Assembly (NCBI GenBank): GCA_016718035.1
Contig: JADKEK010000003.1
Location: forward strand, 33,501 to 97,500
Length of the DNA: 64,000 bases
Direction of reading: 5' to 3'
Source: Bacteroidota bacterium
Lineage (GTDB): Bacteria; Bacteroidota; Bacteroidia; Chitinophagales; BACL12
Each line of letters opens with the position of its first letter. The stretch's first letter is position 1. Below the pieces are notes generated by a model. That model searched no databases and was not told where the DNA came from. It was given only the letters and a program-made list of their open reading frames with translations. Of the stretch, positions 15,126-23,631 are shown piece by piece. The position numbers were made by a program, and so were the translations under genes.

Positions 15126-16928
15126 TTATTTTTTAAGTAATTCAACTTCCTGCTGTAACAATTTATTTTGTTTATCTAATTCGATAACATACAAGGTAAG
15201 TTCTTCAATTTTTTGCATCATTAAAATATTCATTGCAGATAAATCAAGACCATTTTTTTCTAACTCATCAGCAGAAGGAATATTAGGTAAATGTTTATTA
15301 GTCGCAATAAATTTGGCAACCTCATCAATGCTCATCAGATTATAATTTTCTTCAAATACATAATCGGCCCAATCGGCACTTAATTGCACTTTTACTTCTT
15401 CACAAATAAATTTACCATCAACACTCATTTTATATCCTGCAGGAACCGGTTCAGCACCAACCTGAACATTTCCGGAAACATATACACCATTGGAAGGTGC
15501 TGCTGTTAAACCGCCAAATGAAGTTCCTCCATTCGATTGCACGAATAATTTTGTTGAGCCGGAAACCTGCACACGGAAAGCATCTTCACCAAGTAAACTA
15601 TTAATATGCATACGCACATTAGGCGCTGAAGTTCCTATACCAACATTACCACCATCGGATGGAACAATAAGTGCATAATTATTAGTTGCACCTGATGCTT
15701 TCGCCCAAATAGCATTATTTGTTGTGCCCGCTCCTGTTGCTTTTGCAATTAAACCATAATTACTTGCACCGGTAGAAGTATTGGTTGCATACACCGATGC
15801 TGCATTATCAGTTGAAGTAGCTGCTGCCCAAGTAGCCACATGTGAAACCGGTGTATCGAAAAATATTAAACCTGAAGTATTATATCCAAGATTGGTAAAT
15901 GCATGCACAGTTGATGTTCCTCCAATTGTAAGGGTGTGATCAACTGCTTTTAAAGCAATTTCTTCATCAAGAAATGCACTTTCATTATTATAAAATGCAG
16001 CAGAAACAGCAGTATTAATTCCACTATTCCAACCTACTGAAATATTATCACCATTGTCGGCAATTGCACCGCTTACTAATGCAGTACCATCCCAACGAGG
16101 AACTAAATCTGTAGTATTTGCACCCACCTGAGGGTCACTTTCTGCGCCTGCAGCAGGAGTTGTTGCAACCCATGATGTTCCGTTCCATTGCATTACCTGA
16201 CCAGTACTTGCACCCATTGAACTTAAATCGGCAGCAGCAATTGTGGCATTGGTTATATCGGTAGATGAAACTGTTCCATCAGCAATTTCAGTAGAACCTA
16301 CACTTCCACTTGTTAATTGAATATTATTATAAATGCCTGTTACATCGCCACCAAAATTGGTTGAAGTACTTACGTCATCTGCTGCATTGGTATCACCGGT
16401 GTTGGAAATAATAGTGCCGGTAATATTAATACCCGTTCCGGCAGTATAACTTCCGCCTCCCCCGCCTGCGGTAGTCTGTGTTGAGCCATCCATAAATTTG
16501 ATGGTATTCACATAAAGTTCATTCCAATTAGCAGTTGAAGAACCTAAGTCAAGTGTATTGTTGGCATTTGGTGTTAAACCGGTATTTATTGATGTTGCAG
16601 CAGCTAAATTAGATAAAGAAGTATTTGCTCCTTTTGCTGCCATGGCCGTCCAGCCTGCTCCTGTGTAATAATAAAACCCTGGTTGAGAGTTGGTTTGAAA
16701 TATGAGCAAACCCATTACAGGGGAAGCTATTGCATCACGTTGTGCTTTCGTCATACGTGGGGCAAGTAACCCTTGTGAGGTGGATTGCATTTCAACAATA
16801 GCGCTGGAAACAGGTGTTGTAGTTCCAATTCCTGCGCTTCCTGATGCCGGAAAAATATTTGTTTGTGCGGATAATTTTACTTGAGTCAAAAGTAAAATTC
16901 CTAATGATAAGGTAAATAGCTTTTTCAT
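15126..16928 (-). CDS. Secreted tail-fibre-like surface protein with C-terminal coiled coil
   Basis: A 600-residue secreted protein with signal peptide MKKLFTLSLGILLLTQ ... SAQ. After it comes the common Bacteroidota opening IFPASGSAGIGTTTP ... SQGLLAPRMTKAQRDAI, then Gly/Thr/Asn-rich strands typical of fibre stalks. The end holds VDGKFICEEVKVQLSADWADYVFE and MSIDEVAKFIATNKHLPNIPSA. The last 50 residues form a Leu-rich coiled coil (MNILMMQKIEELTLYVIEL ... LLQQEVELLKK). This end is shared with phage-tail-like surface proteins but lacks an evident autocleavage motif, and there is no T9SS domain. A structural or adhesive role is inferred. The M23 peptidase gene follows. Confidence 0.75.
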   Translation of the reverse strand: MKKLFTLSLGILLLTQVKLSAQTNIFPASGSAGIGTTTPVSSAIVEMQSTSQGLLAPRMTKAQRDAIASPVMGLLIFQTNSQPGFYYYTGAGWTAMAAKGANTSLSNLAAATSINTGLTPNANNTLDLGSSTANWNELYVNTIKFMDGSTQTTAGGGGGSYTAGTGINITGTIISNTGDTNAADDVSTSTNFGGDVTGIYNNIQLTSGSVGSTEIADGTVSSTDITNATIAAADLSSMGASTGQVMQWNGTSWVATTPAAGAESDPQVGANTTDLVPRWDGTALVSGAIADNGDNISVGWNSGINTAVSAAFYNNESAFLDEEIALKAVDHTLTIGGTSTVHAFTNLGYNTSGLIFFDTPVSHVATWAAATSTDNAASVYATNTSTGASNYGLIAKATGAGTTNNAIWAKASGATNNYALIVPSDGGNVGIGTSAPNVRMHINSLLGEDAFRVQVSGSTKLFVQSNGGTSFGGLTAAPSNGVYVSGNVQVGAEPVPAGYKMSVDGKFICEEVKVQLSADWADYVFEENYNLMSIDEVAKFIATNKHLPNIPSADELEKNGLDLSAMNILMMQKIEELTLYVIELDKQNKLLQQEVELLKK

Positions 16929-17177
16929 AAATTGAGATTTAATTATTCAACTCAAAATTGCTACTGTTTTAAAAGGTAGGAAATACCACAATAGGGGGAG
17001 CGACAAAAATGAAGGTTAACTAAAAAACAGGAGGTAGTGAATATGGCTTAACTTAACCATCGGGCATTTAATTATCAAAAAAAGGCCTTGTTGCAATAGG
17101 TGTGTTACAAGTTGTTATCGATAATTATAAGTGGAGATACAATTAATAACCAATTGTAAATTAAGAAGATAATTATT

Positions 17178-17831
17178 TTAGAAAAATATCGATAATAATT
17201 TTTCCTTTAATACTTTACTAACCGCCTCAGTATTTGAGTTAACATGTAGTTTGGCATAAATATTCTTCATGTGGGTGCGCACTGTTTCGTAACTGATACC
17301 GGCCGCTTCTGCAATCATTTTAAAACTTTTTCCCTGTACCATAAATTGTAACATTTCTTTTTCTTTAGGAGTAAGCTGATAATCTTTTTTTGCTTCAACC
17401 TGAATATTTTTTTGAAATAGTTCCAATACCTTACGGGCTATAGAGCCTGTCATTGGTGAGCCACCATTATATACATCTTTAATTGCCGTGATATATTCAG
17501 CAGGAGTGGTGCTTTTTAATATATATCCTGAAGCACCTGCACAAATGGCATCGAAGATATTATTTTCATCATGGAAAATAGTTTGCATGAGCACATGCAC
17601 TTGAGGGAATTTGCTTTTAATCAGTTTAACACCTTGAATGCCATTTAATCCCGGCATTTCTATATCCATCAATATAACATCAGGCGTGTCTTTGGTAATT
17701 TGAAAAACAGCATCATTACAATCCGGATAAGCACCTGTGCAGCTAAATCCCGGTGTTCCGTTGATTAAATAATACAGACTTTCGCGAAGATGTTTATTAT
17801 CTTCAAAAATTGCCACTCTGATGTTTTCCAT
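17178..17831 (-). CDS. NarL/FixJ-type response regulator
   Basis: A 217-residue regulator. The receiver domain (1-120) has acidic residues Glu10/Asp11, the phospho-acceptor Asp56 in DVILMDIEMPG, Thr84 and Lys106. A LuxR-type helix-turn-helix follows (about 150-215: LTPKEKEMLQFMVQGKSFKMIAEAAGISYETVRTHMKNIY). It is the last gene of a probable operon after two HisKA_3-type histidine kinases, the usual partners of this regulator class, and is therefore the likely phosphorylation target of one or both. Target genes are unknown. The gap to the kinase upstream is 55 bp. Confidence 0.92.
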   Translation of the reverse strand: MENIRVAIFEDNKHLRESLYYLINGTPGFSCTGAYPDCNDAVFQITKDTPDVILMDIEMPGLNGIQGVKLIKSKFPQVHVLMQTIFHDENNIFDAICAGASGYILKSTTPAEYITAIKDVYNGGSPMTGSIARKVLELFQKNIQVEAKKDYQLTPKEKEMLQFMVQGKSFKMIAEAAGISYETVRTHMKNIYAKLHVNSNTEAVSKVLKEKLLSIFF

Positions 17832-17886
17832 TGTCGTTGATTATAAAACAAAAATACAATATACGATTTCATAGTATATACCGCAA

Positions 17887-20800
17887 TCAGGTTAGCGGCC
17901 ACATTACGGTTACAACAGTGCCTTTGCCTATAGCTGAACTAATCAAACAATCGCCACCGTGTTGACGAGCTCTTACCACCATATTATTTAATCCATTCCC
18001 CTTTTGTTGCGCCTGATTCACATCAAATCCGTTTCCGTTGTCGGCAATGGCCATAACAAGTGTTTTTTGCTCAATACTGAAATTAACCATTAAAGTTGAA
18101 CATTGTGCGTATTTAATGGCATTATTTACTGCTTCTTTAAACAATAGGTAAAAATCCCGGCGTTCTTCCATTCTTATTTTGATATCACCATCAATATTCG
18201 ATTTATCCATTTTTAATTCCACACCTTTCAAGTTGCACATTTCGGTTGCGAAATTAAACATGCGGCTCTCAATATTTTTGAAGTGGTCATTTTCAGGTTT
18301 TATCGCCCAAACAATATCGCTCATATTATCCACCATTTCTTTTGAATTTTGAGTTATCTTTTTGAGCAGCTCATCGTTTACATCTGTTTTATCACTAATT
18401 TGATTGCGCACAATTTCGCTATACATACTGATACTACTTAACGTAGAACCAATATCATCATGTAAATCACCTGCGATTTTATTTCGGATATTACCTATTT
18501 TAATCAATTGATTAATCCTGTATCGGTAAATGCCATAACTGATAAGCATAACAGTTAGCACCGCCAAAAGAATAAACCACCAGGTTGCCCAATACGGCTT
18601 GGTAATTGTAAATGAATAGCTTGCAGGTGTTGCATTCCAAAGTCCATCATTGTTTGCAGCTTCAAGTACAAATGTGTAATTGCCGGGTGATAATGCTGCA
18701 AATGTAACTTCACCCTCATTTTTCGTATACACCCATTCTTCATTATAGCCAATTAATTTATAACGGCAGCGATTTAATTCCGGAATTACCAACGAAAGCG
18801 ATTGGAAATTAAAAGATATTGCATTTTTGTTGTGAGGAAATTTAGGATCTACCCAAAGTCCGTTTACTTTTCCTTTTCCCTTTGCGTATTCACCAACTGC
18901 ATCTGCATTGTTAAATAAAAGTACGTTTCGAATTATGGGCGTTGCAAGCACCCGATTGCGAGGCATTTCATTAATATTCAATCGCTGAACTCCGGCTGTG
19001 GTAGCTATCCAAATACAATCTGTCTGTTGTTGTATGGCTAATTTGCAATAGGTAAAATCGTAAGGTAAAAATCCTTCGTCTTTGATAATTCTTTTTACTA
19101 CCTCAGGATTTTTTTTGTTTAAGTCGATTACCGTTAAACCATTATAATGTGCACACCACAAGTAATTTCTTTTTTCATCAGCCACCAAATCTAATGTTGC
19201 ATTTGCTAACAAACCTTCTGTTTCAGACAAATGTTCCAAAACTTTTGCTTTTGTTTTATCGGGCTGTATTTTAAACAGACCATAATTCCCGGTTGCTAAC
19301 CAGATTGTTTGATTATCTTGTAACGCAAAAGACGTAATTAATGCATCATTTAACAGTGCATTATCTGTTGTCACTTGAAGTAACGTATCTCCATTAAAAT
19401 ATACCACCCCAAAGTTGGTTGCTAAATAAATGGCATTATCTTTTAATACTGCATAATCAAATATTTTCAGGAATTGCCCTCCAATTGCAATTTTCCAGGG
19501 GAAATAATCAAATTCCAGTGCCGAAGGGTTATCAGGATTTTTTACTTGCGTCAACCCACCATCGCTTAAAACAAATAAATTATTTTTTTCATCTCGAAAA
19601 AATCCTTGCGCATGTTCATCCCTGAGTTTTTCACCCGCATAATTAAACATGTTTTTTCCATCCCAAACACTAAGGCCCTGATACCCACTGCCCATCCAGA
19701 CAAGGTTGTTACTGAAATACAATCCAAATACTTCCGATAACGGCCAGGGCTGTTGTCCTAATCCAAAATATTTATTGAACTGATTATTTTCGAACACAAT
19801 TACATTTCCTCTATTGCCTCCAAATACCATTTCTCCGGAAGGAGATTCTGTAACTGAAAACATATCATTTAAATTTGCTGTTGTACTCGGCAACCAAGTA
19901 GTTATTGTATTTTTCCGAAGTTGCACTAACCCTTCCCATGTGCCTATCCACAAATTTTGTTCTTTGTCGTATAAAATACATGAAGGACTATCGTAACCTA
20001 AGCTGGCAATTTCAGTGAGTTTTTGTGTTGTATTTCCTGTGATACTATAAACACCTTCAAAACCCAACACATAAAAAACAGAATCATTAATTGTGGTCAT
20101 TCCGGTGGCATAGGTAAAATCGTGTATTGTATCAAACCCATTTTCGTTTTCTCTATAATAAAAGCCTGACTTATTACCTATGAGTAATTTATTTTTGTTG
20201 GTAATTTTAATTGCACTAACATCTTCCAAACGAGGTTCACGACTAAACCACTTAATAGCAAACACATTATTCTTAAATTCAATAACAGAATTACGGGTGC
20301 CGAAATAGGTAATATACTCATTATTTCGTTTTACAGATGTTATTGAAAAAACCTGATTACTCGGGTCAGAAAGTTCAGCCCAATTTGACAATATTTTAAA
20401 GGCAAGGGTATCACCTGATTTAATTTTTTGCAATTGTTGAGCGTTGATTAAAACAGGTCCATCTGATGTTCCAATCCAAAGACGATTGTCCTCCTCGGCA
20501 TTTAAAGCATAAATCCAACTATCAGGGAACCGGGAATCAAATGCAACTTGTTTAAAGACACCTTCTTCAAAGAAAAACAATCCATTTTCGCATCCTACCC
20601 AAATAGTGCGGTTAGCATCCTGTGTTATTGCTGATACTTTCCCAAACCGAAGATCACTGCTGCCATTATAATTAACAAATGAAATGCCATCAAATTTACT
20701 AACTCCTAACCGTGTGCCTAACCATAAATAGCCATCATCATCCTGAAACATGGTATATATTTCAGCGCTTGCAAGACCTTGTTTTGCTCCAAAAGATTTA

Positions 20801-20892
20801 ACCAGGTATTCCTGGGCAGACAAAGAAGTTCCGCTAAAGTAACAGACGAAAAAAAAGAAAAAGATGATTCGGATATACGACCTATTCAACAT
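17887..20892 (-). CDS. Sensor histidine kinase with two-component-propeller, Y_Y_Y and HisKA_3 domains
   Basis: A 1001-residue membrane sensor. A signal segment or first membrane helix (IIFFFFFVCYFSG) precedes a periplasmic pair of seven-bladed propellers built from Reg_prop repeats (DDDGYLWLGTRLGVSKFDG, EEDNRLWIGTSDGP, DKEQNLWIGTWEGL). A Y_Y_Y immunoglobulin-like domain follows (about 690-765, NRCRYKLIGYNEEWV ... GNYTFVLEAANND), then one membrane helix (about 768-790). The HisKA_3 phospho-acceptor is His811 (GDLHDDIGSTLSS), and the HATPase domain shows KEAVNNAIKYA and DNGNGFD. This is the half-hybrid layout without a fused receiver. Related Bacteroidota sensors detect oligosaccharides, but the ligand here is unknown. 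The response regulator follows. Confidence 0.92.
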   Translation of the reverse strand: MLNRSYIRIIFFFFFVCYFSGTSLSAQEYLVKSFGAKQGLASAEIYTMFQDDDGYLWLGTRLGVSKFDGISFVNYNGSSDLRFGKVSAITQDANRTIWVGCENGLFFFEEGVFKQVAFDSRFPDSWIYALNAEEDNRLWIGTSDGPVLINAQQLQKIKSGDTLAFKILSNWAELSDPSNQVFSITSVKRNNEYITYFGTRNSVIEFKNNVFAIKWFSREPRLEDVSAIKITNKNKLLIGNKSGFYYRENENGFDTIHDFTYATGMTTINDSVFYVLGFEGVYSITGNTTQKLTEIASLGYDSPSCILYDKEQNLWIGTWEGLVQLRKNTITTWLPSTTANLNDMFSVTESPSGEMVFGGNRGNVIVFENNQFNKYFGLGQQPWPLSEVFGLYFSNNLVWMGSGYQGLSVWDGKNMFNYAGEKLRDEHAQGFFRDEKNNLFVLSDGGLTQVKNPDNPSALEFDYFPWKIAIGGQFLKIFDYAVLKDNAIYLATNFGVVYFNGDTLLQVTTDNALLNDALITSFALQDNQTIWLATGNYGLFKIQPDKTKAKVLEHLSETEGLLANATLDLVADEKRNYLWCAHYNGLTVIDLNKKNPEVVKRIIKDEGFLPYDFTYCKLAIQQQTDCIWIATTAGVQRLNINEMPRNRVLATPIIRNVLLFNNADAVGEYAKGKGKVNGLWVDPKFPHNKNAISFNFQSLSLVIPELNRCRYKLIGYNEEWVYTKNEGEVTFAALSPGNYTFVLEAANNDGLWNATPASYSFTITKPYWATWWFILLAVLTVMLISYGIYRYRINQLIKIGNIRNKIAGDLHDDIGSTLSSISMYSEIVRNQISDKTDVNDELLKKITQNSKEMVDNMSDIVWAIKPENDHFKNIESRMFNFATEMCNLKGVELKMDKSNIDGDIKIRMEERRDFYLLFKEAVNNAIKYAQCSTLMVNFSIEQKTLVMAIADNGNGFDVNQAQQKGNGLNNMVVRARQHGGDCLISSAIGKGTVVTVMWPLT

Positions 20893-20938
20893 ATATGCAT
20901 GCCTGAAATATATATTGCTAAAGGTACTTCATTTTGTT

Positions 20939-22843
20939 TTATTTCACCGGCATTTGAACATAAACTGATGTACCCATTCCGGAACGACTATCTATAGTGC
21001 AGTTTCCCCCATATTTTGCAGCGCGCGCCTGCATGTTGGACAAGCCATTACCCTGAACATTGGCAGAAGTATCAAAACCTTTACCATTGTCGCTAACCGT
21101 AATTTGGAGGGTATCATTGTTTATTGTTATAACAATATCTATTTGAGTTGCAAGTGCATATTTTGCTGCATTGTTAACAGCTTCTTTTATCAAAAGGTAA
21201 ACATCTCGTCGCATATCCATTGGAAGTGTTAACTGTGCTAATTCCGGTTGAAAGTTGGTGTTAAGAGCTATATTGTTGGAACTGCATATCTCCTCAGCAA
21301 AATGTTTAATGCGATTGTTTAAACTCGAAAATTTATCGTTTCCCGGCTTAACCATCCATACAATATCACTCATACTTTCAATTGACTCGCTGGAATTATT
21401 TATTATTTTATTCAACAAATGGTCTTGCTCTGTTTGTAAGTCTTTTCCCTTCGATTTAATTATTTCACTGTACATTTTAATACTACTCAGTGTTGCGCCA
21501 ACATCATCATGTAAATCGGCTGCAATTTTATTACGCAGTTGCACTTCCTTTAACTGTTGTTTTAAGGTATATCTGTTCCAAATGACAAACCCTGAAACCA
21601 CAAGAGCCCCGAATATAACAACTAGTAATATAGTGATGAGATTTTTGCGTTCTATTTCTTTCTGTTGCAAATTATTAGTGGCGTTGAGCAATGCTATTTC
21701 TTTTTCGCGTTGATTGGCTGTGTATTGCTCCTGCAAAGCCTGTAATTGTTCATTTTGTTTCCGGTTATCGATTGTATCTTTTGCAACATTTAATTGTTGT
21801 AAAAATAAAAATGCTTTTTCATAATTGCCGGTCTCGGCATACAAAGCAGAAAGTGTTCCCGCAATATCAAACTGTTCATCATAAAATCCATGTACTAATG
21901 CAGAATCGTAAATTGGCAATAATAGCTTTTCCGCCTGAGGATACTTTTTCATTTGAAAATACAAATCTCCCAATGATTGTTTATTGGCAACCTGCTGTTC
22001 ATAATCACCAATTTGCTCCGCCATTTTAATGGATAATTGGTATTGCTCTTCTGCACCCGTATAATTCTTTTTATAACTTAATAAATCACCCAAGTTGGTG
22101 TGTGCCAATATTAAATTTTCTATATCGTTTTTCCGTTCGAGAATTTCAATGGATTTATAGGCATATATTTCGGCAGTATCTAAACTATTTCGATTTTTTT
22201 GAGAAATGGACATATTCATAGTTACCACACCCACCATGTTTTCGTTAGCCAATTGTTCAAAAAGAGGAATACTTTTTGCATAATAATTTTCAGCATTTTT
22301 CCATTTTTCCTGATAAAAATAAATATTACCAATTGTCATATTAACTCTTGCCTGTCGGTCTAAATCGCCTGATTTTTCTGCATACGGCACGGCATTTAAT
22401 GCAACCTGCATGGCATTATCTAATTTCCCCATATAAATGTATGCCGATGCCATATTGATATATATAAGCGAAATACGTTTTTCTTCACCTACTTTCTTCG
22501 CATATACTAAAGCAGTATCTAAAATCAACACAGAGGAATCATATTTCCCAAGATTACTATAAGCAATACTTAAATTCAACAGACAACCCGCAGTTCCTTT
22601 ATCCCAACTTAATTTTTTACTTAATCCAACACCTCTCCAGCCAAAGTCTATACTTTGCTGAGGATTTGAGTTAGACGTAGCACCACATAATGCGCGGAAA
22701 GCAATTACTTTATTAGTGTCATCAACTCCTGTTTTAGTAATTTGTATTAACGAATCAATATTAAGTTGCTGTGCGTTTAACGAAACCCTACAAATTAATA
22801 TTAACCATAATAAACCAATTCCTATTTTAAAATTACGTTTCAT
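20939..22843 (-). CDS. TPR-containing sensor histidine kinase
   Basis: A 634-residue protein. A signal segment (FKIGIGLLWLILICRV) precedes a periplasmic array of TPR repeats (about 60-365, e.g. ISLIYINMASAYIYMGKLDNA, VNMTIGNIYFYQEKWKNAE). A coiled stretch and one membrane helix follow (NLITILLVVIFGALVVSGFVI). The HisKA_3 domain has phospho-acceptor His445 (ADLHDDVGATLSS), and the HATPase domain has KEAVNNAAKYA and DNGKGFD. Its catalytic half is clearly paralogous to the next gene's (shared MYSEI and MSDIVW segments). Its ATG overlaps the ung stop codon (ATGA), implying translational coupling. It has no regulator of its own and probably shares the LuxR-type one at 17178. Confidence 0.9.
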   Translation of the reverse strand: MKRNFKIGIGLLWLILICRVSLNAQQLNIDSLIQITKTGVDDTNKVIAFRALCGATSNSNPQQSIDFGWRGVGLSKKLSWDKGTAGCLLNLSIAYSNLGKYDSSVLILDTALVYAKKVGEEKRISLIYINMASAYIYMGKLDNAMQVALNAVPYAEKSGDLDRQARVNMTIGNIYFYQEKWKNAENYYAKSIPLFEQLANENMVGVVTMNMSISQKNRNSLDTAEIYAYKSIEILERKNDIENLILAHTNLGDLLSYKKNYTGAEEQYQLSIKMAEQIGDYEQQVANKQSLGDLYFQMKKYPQAEKLLLPIYDSALVHGFYDEQFDIAGTLSALYAETGNYEKAFLFLQQLNVAKDTIDNRKQNEQLQALQEQYTANQREKEIALLNATNNLQQKEIERKNLITILLVVIFGALVVSGFVIWNRYTLKQQLKEVQLRNKIAADLHDDVGATLSSIKMYSEIIKSKGKDLQTEQDHLLNKIINNSSESIESMSDIVWMVKPGNDKFSSLNNRIKHFAEEICSSNNIALNTNFQPELAQLTLPMDMRRDVYLLIKEAVNNAAKYALATQIDIVITINNDTLQITVSDNGKGFDTSANVQGNGLSNMQARAAKYGGNCTIDSRSGMGTSVYVQMPVK

Positions 22844-23532
22844 GTGAGTTGCCAGTTTACTGATGTAATTCCTTTACTTTCCAGCCATTGATTTGTTTTA
22901 GAAAAAGGTTTAGAACCGAAAAAACCTTTATCTGCACTAAATGGTGATGGGTGTGGTGATTTTAATACAAGATGTTTAGTATTGTCTATTAACAACGCCT
23001 TTTGTTGTGCAAAGGCGCCCCACAAAATAAATACTAAATTGGTTCGCTCCTCACTTAATTTTTTAATGGCAGCATCAGTAAAATTTTGCCATCCTCTTTT
23101 TTGGTGACTGGCAGGTAAATCTTTTTCAACCGTTAGCATTGCATTCAATAAAAACACACCCTGCTCTGCCCAAGATTGCAAACAACCATGAGCAGGTGGT
23201 TCCAATCCCAGGTCTGATTTCATTTCCTTATAAATATTGACCAAAGATGGAGGAGGTTTAATGCCTTTTTGCACACTAAAACACAAGCCGTGTGCCTGGC
23301 CCTCTCCATGATATGGGTCCTGACCTATAATTACCACTTTTACCTTTTGGAAAGGGGTTGAGTTAAAGGCATTAAATATATAAGGTCCGGCAGGATAAAT
23401 GGTTTTACCCAAAGCTTTTTCTTTTTTAAGAAAACGGCTAATCTCTAGAAAATACGGCATCTCAAACTCGGCTTTAAGTACCGACTTCCAGGAATCTTCA
23501 ATATCTACTTCTTTATAAGAAAGTTGTGGCAT
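22840..23532 (-). CDS. ung: Uracil-DNA glycosylase, family 1
   Basis: A 230-residue DNA repair enzyme that removes uracil from DNA, starting base-excision repair. Motifs are the water-activating GQDPYHGEGQAHGLCFS (Asp72), PPPSLVNIYKEM, and the DNA-intercalation loop HPSPFSADKGFFG. Length is typical. The stop codon overlaps the start of the TPR histidine kinase by four bases, so ung appears to be the first gene of the four-gene run ung / kinase / kinase / regulator. The functional reason for the linkage is not clear and may be only positional. Confidence 0.96.
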   Translation of the reverse strand: MPQLSYKEVDIEDSWKSVLKAEFEMPYFLEISRFLKKEKALGKTIYPAGPYIFNAFNSTPFQKVKVVIIGQDPYHGEGQAHGLCFSVQKGIKPPPSLVNIYKEMKSDLGLEPPAHGCLQSWAEQGVFLLNAMLTVEKDLPASHQKRGWQNFTDAAIKKLSEERTNLVFILWGAFAQQKALLIDNTKHLVLKSPHPSPFSADKGFFGSKPFSKTNQWLESKGITSVNWQLT

Positions 23533-23585
23533 TAGCTCTGTTTAACAATTTTGATACAATAATTTAAAAAAATGATATAAATCAC

Positions 23586-23615
23586 TTGCAATAGAAATGA
23601 TTTTTACTACATTTG
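23586..23615 (+). promoter_or_regulatory. Bacteroidota-type promoter, TTG-N19-TACATTTG
   Basis: TTG at 23586-23588 and TACATTTG at 23608-23615 are separated by exactly 19 nt, the consensus spacing of the phylum's primary sigma factor. The ATG of the GCS2-CBS gene follows 16 bp downstream. This is the best promoter match in the window. Confidence 0.75.
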
Positions 23616-23631
23616 GAAAACAAGTCGGTTT

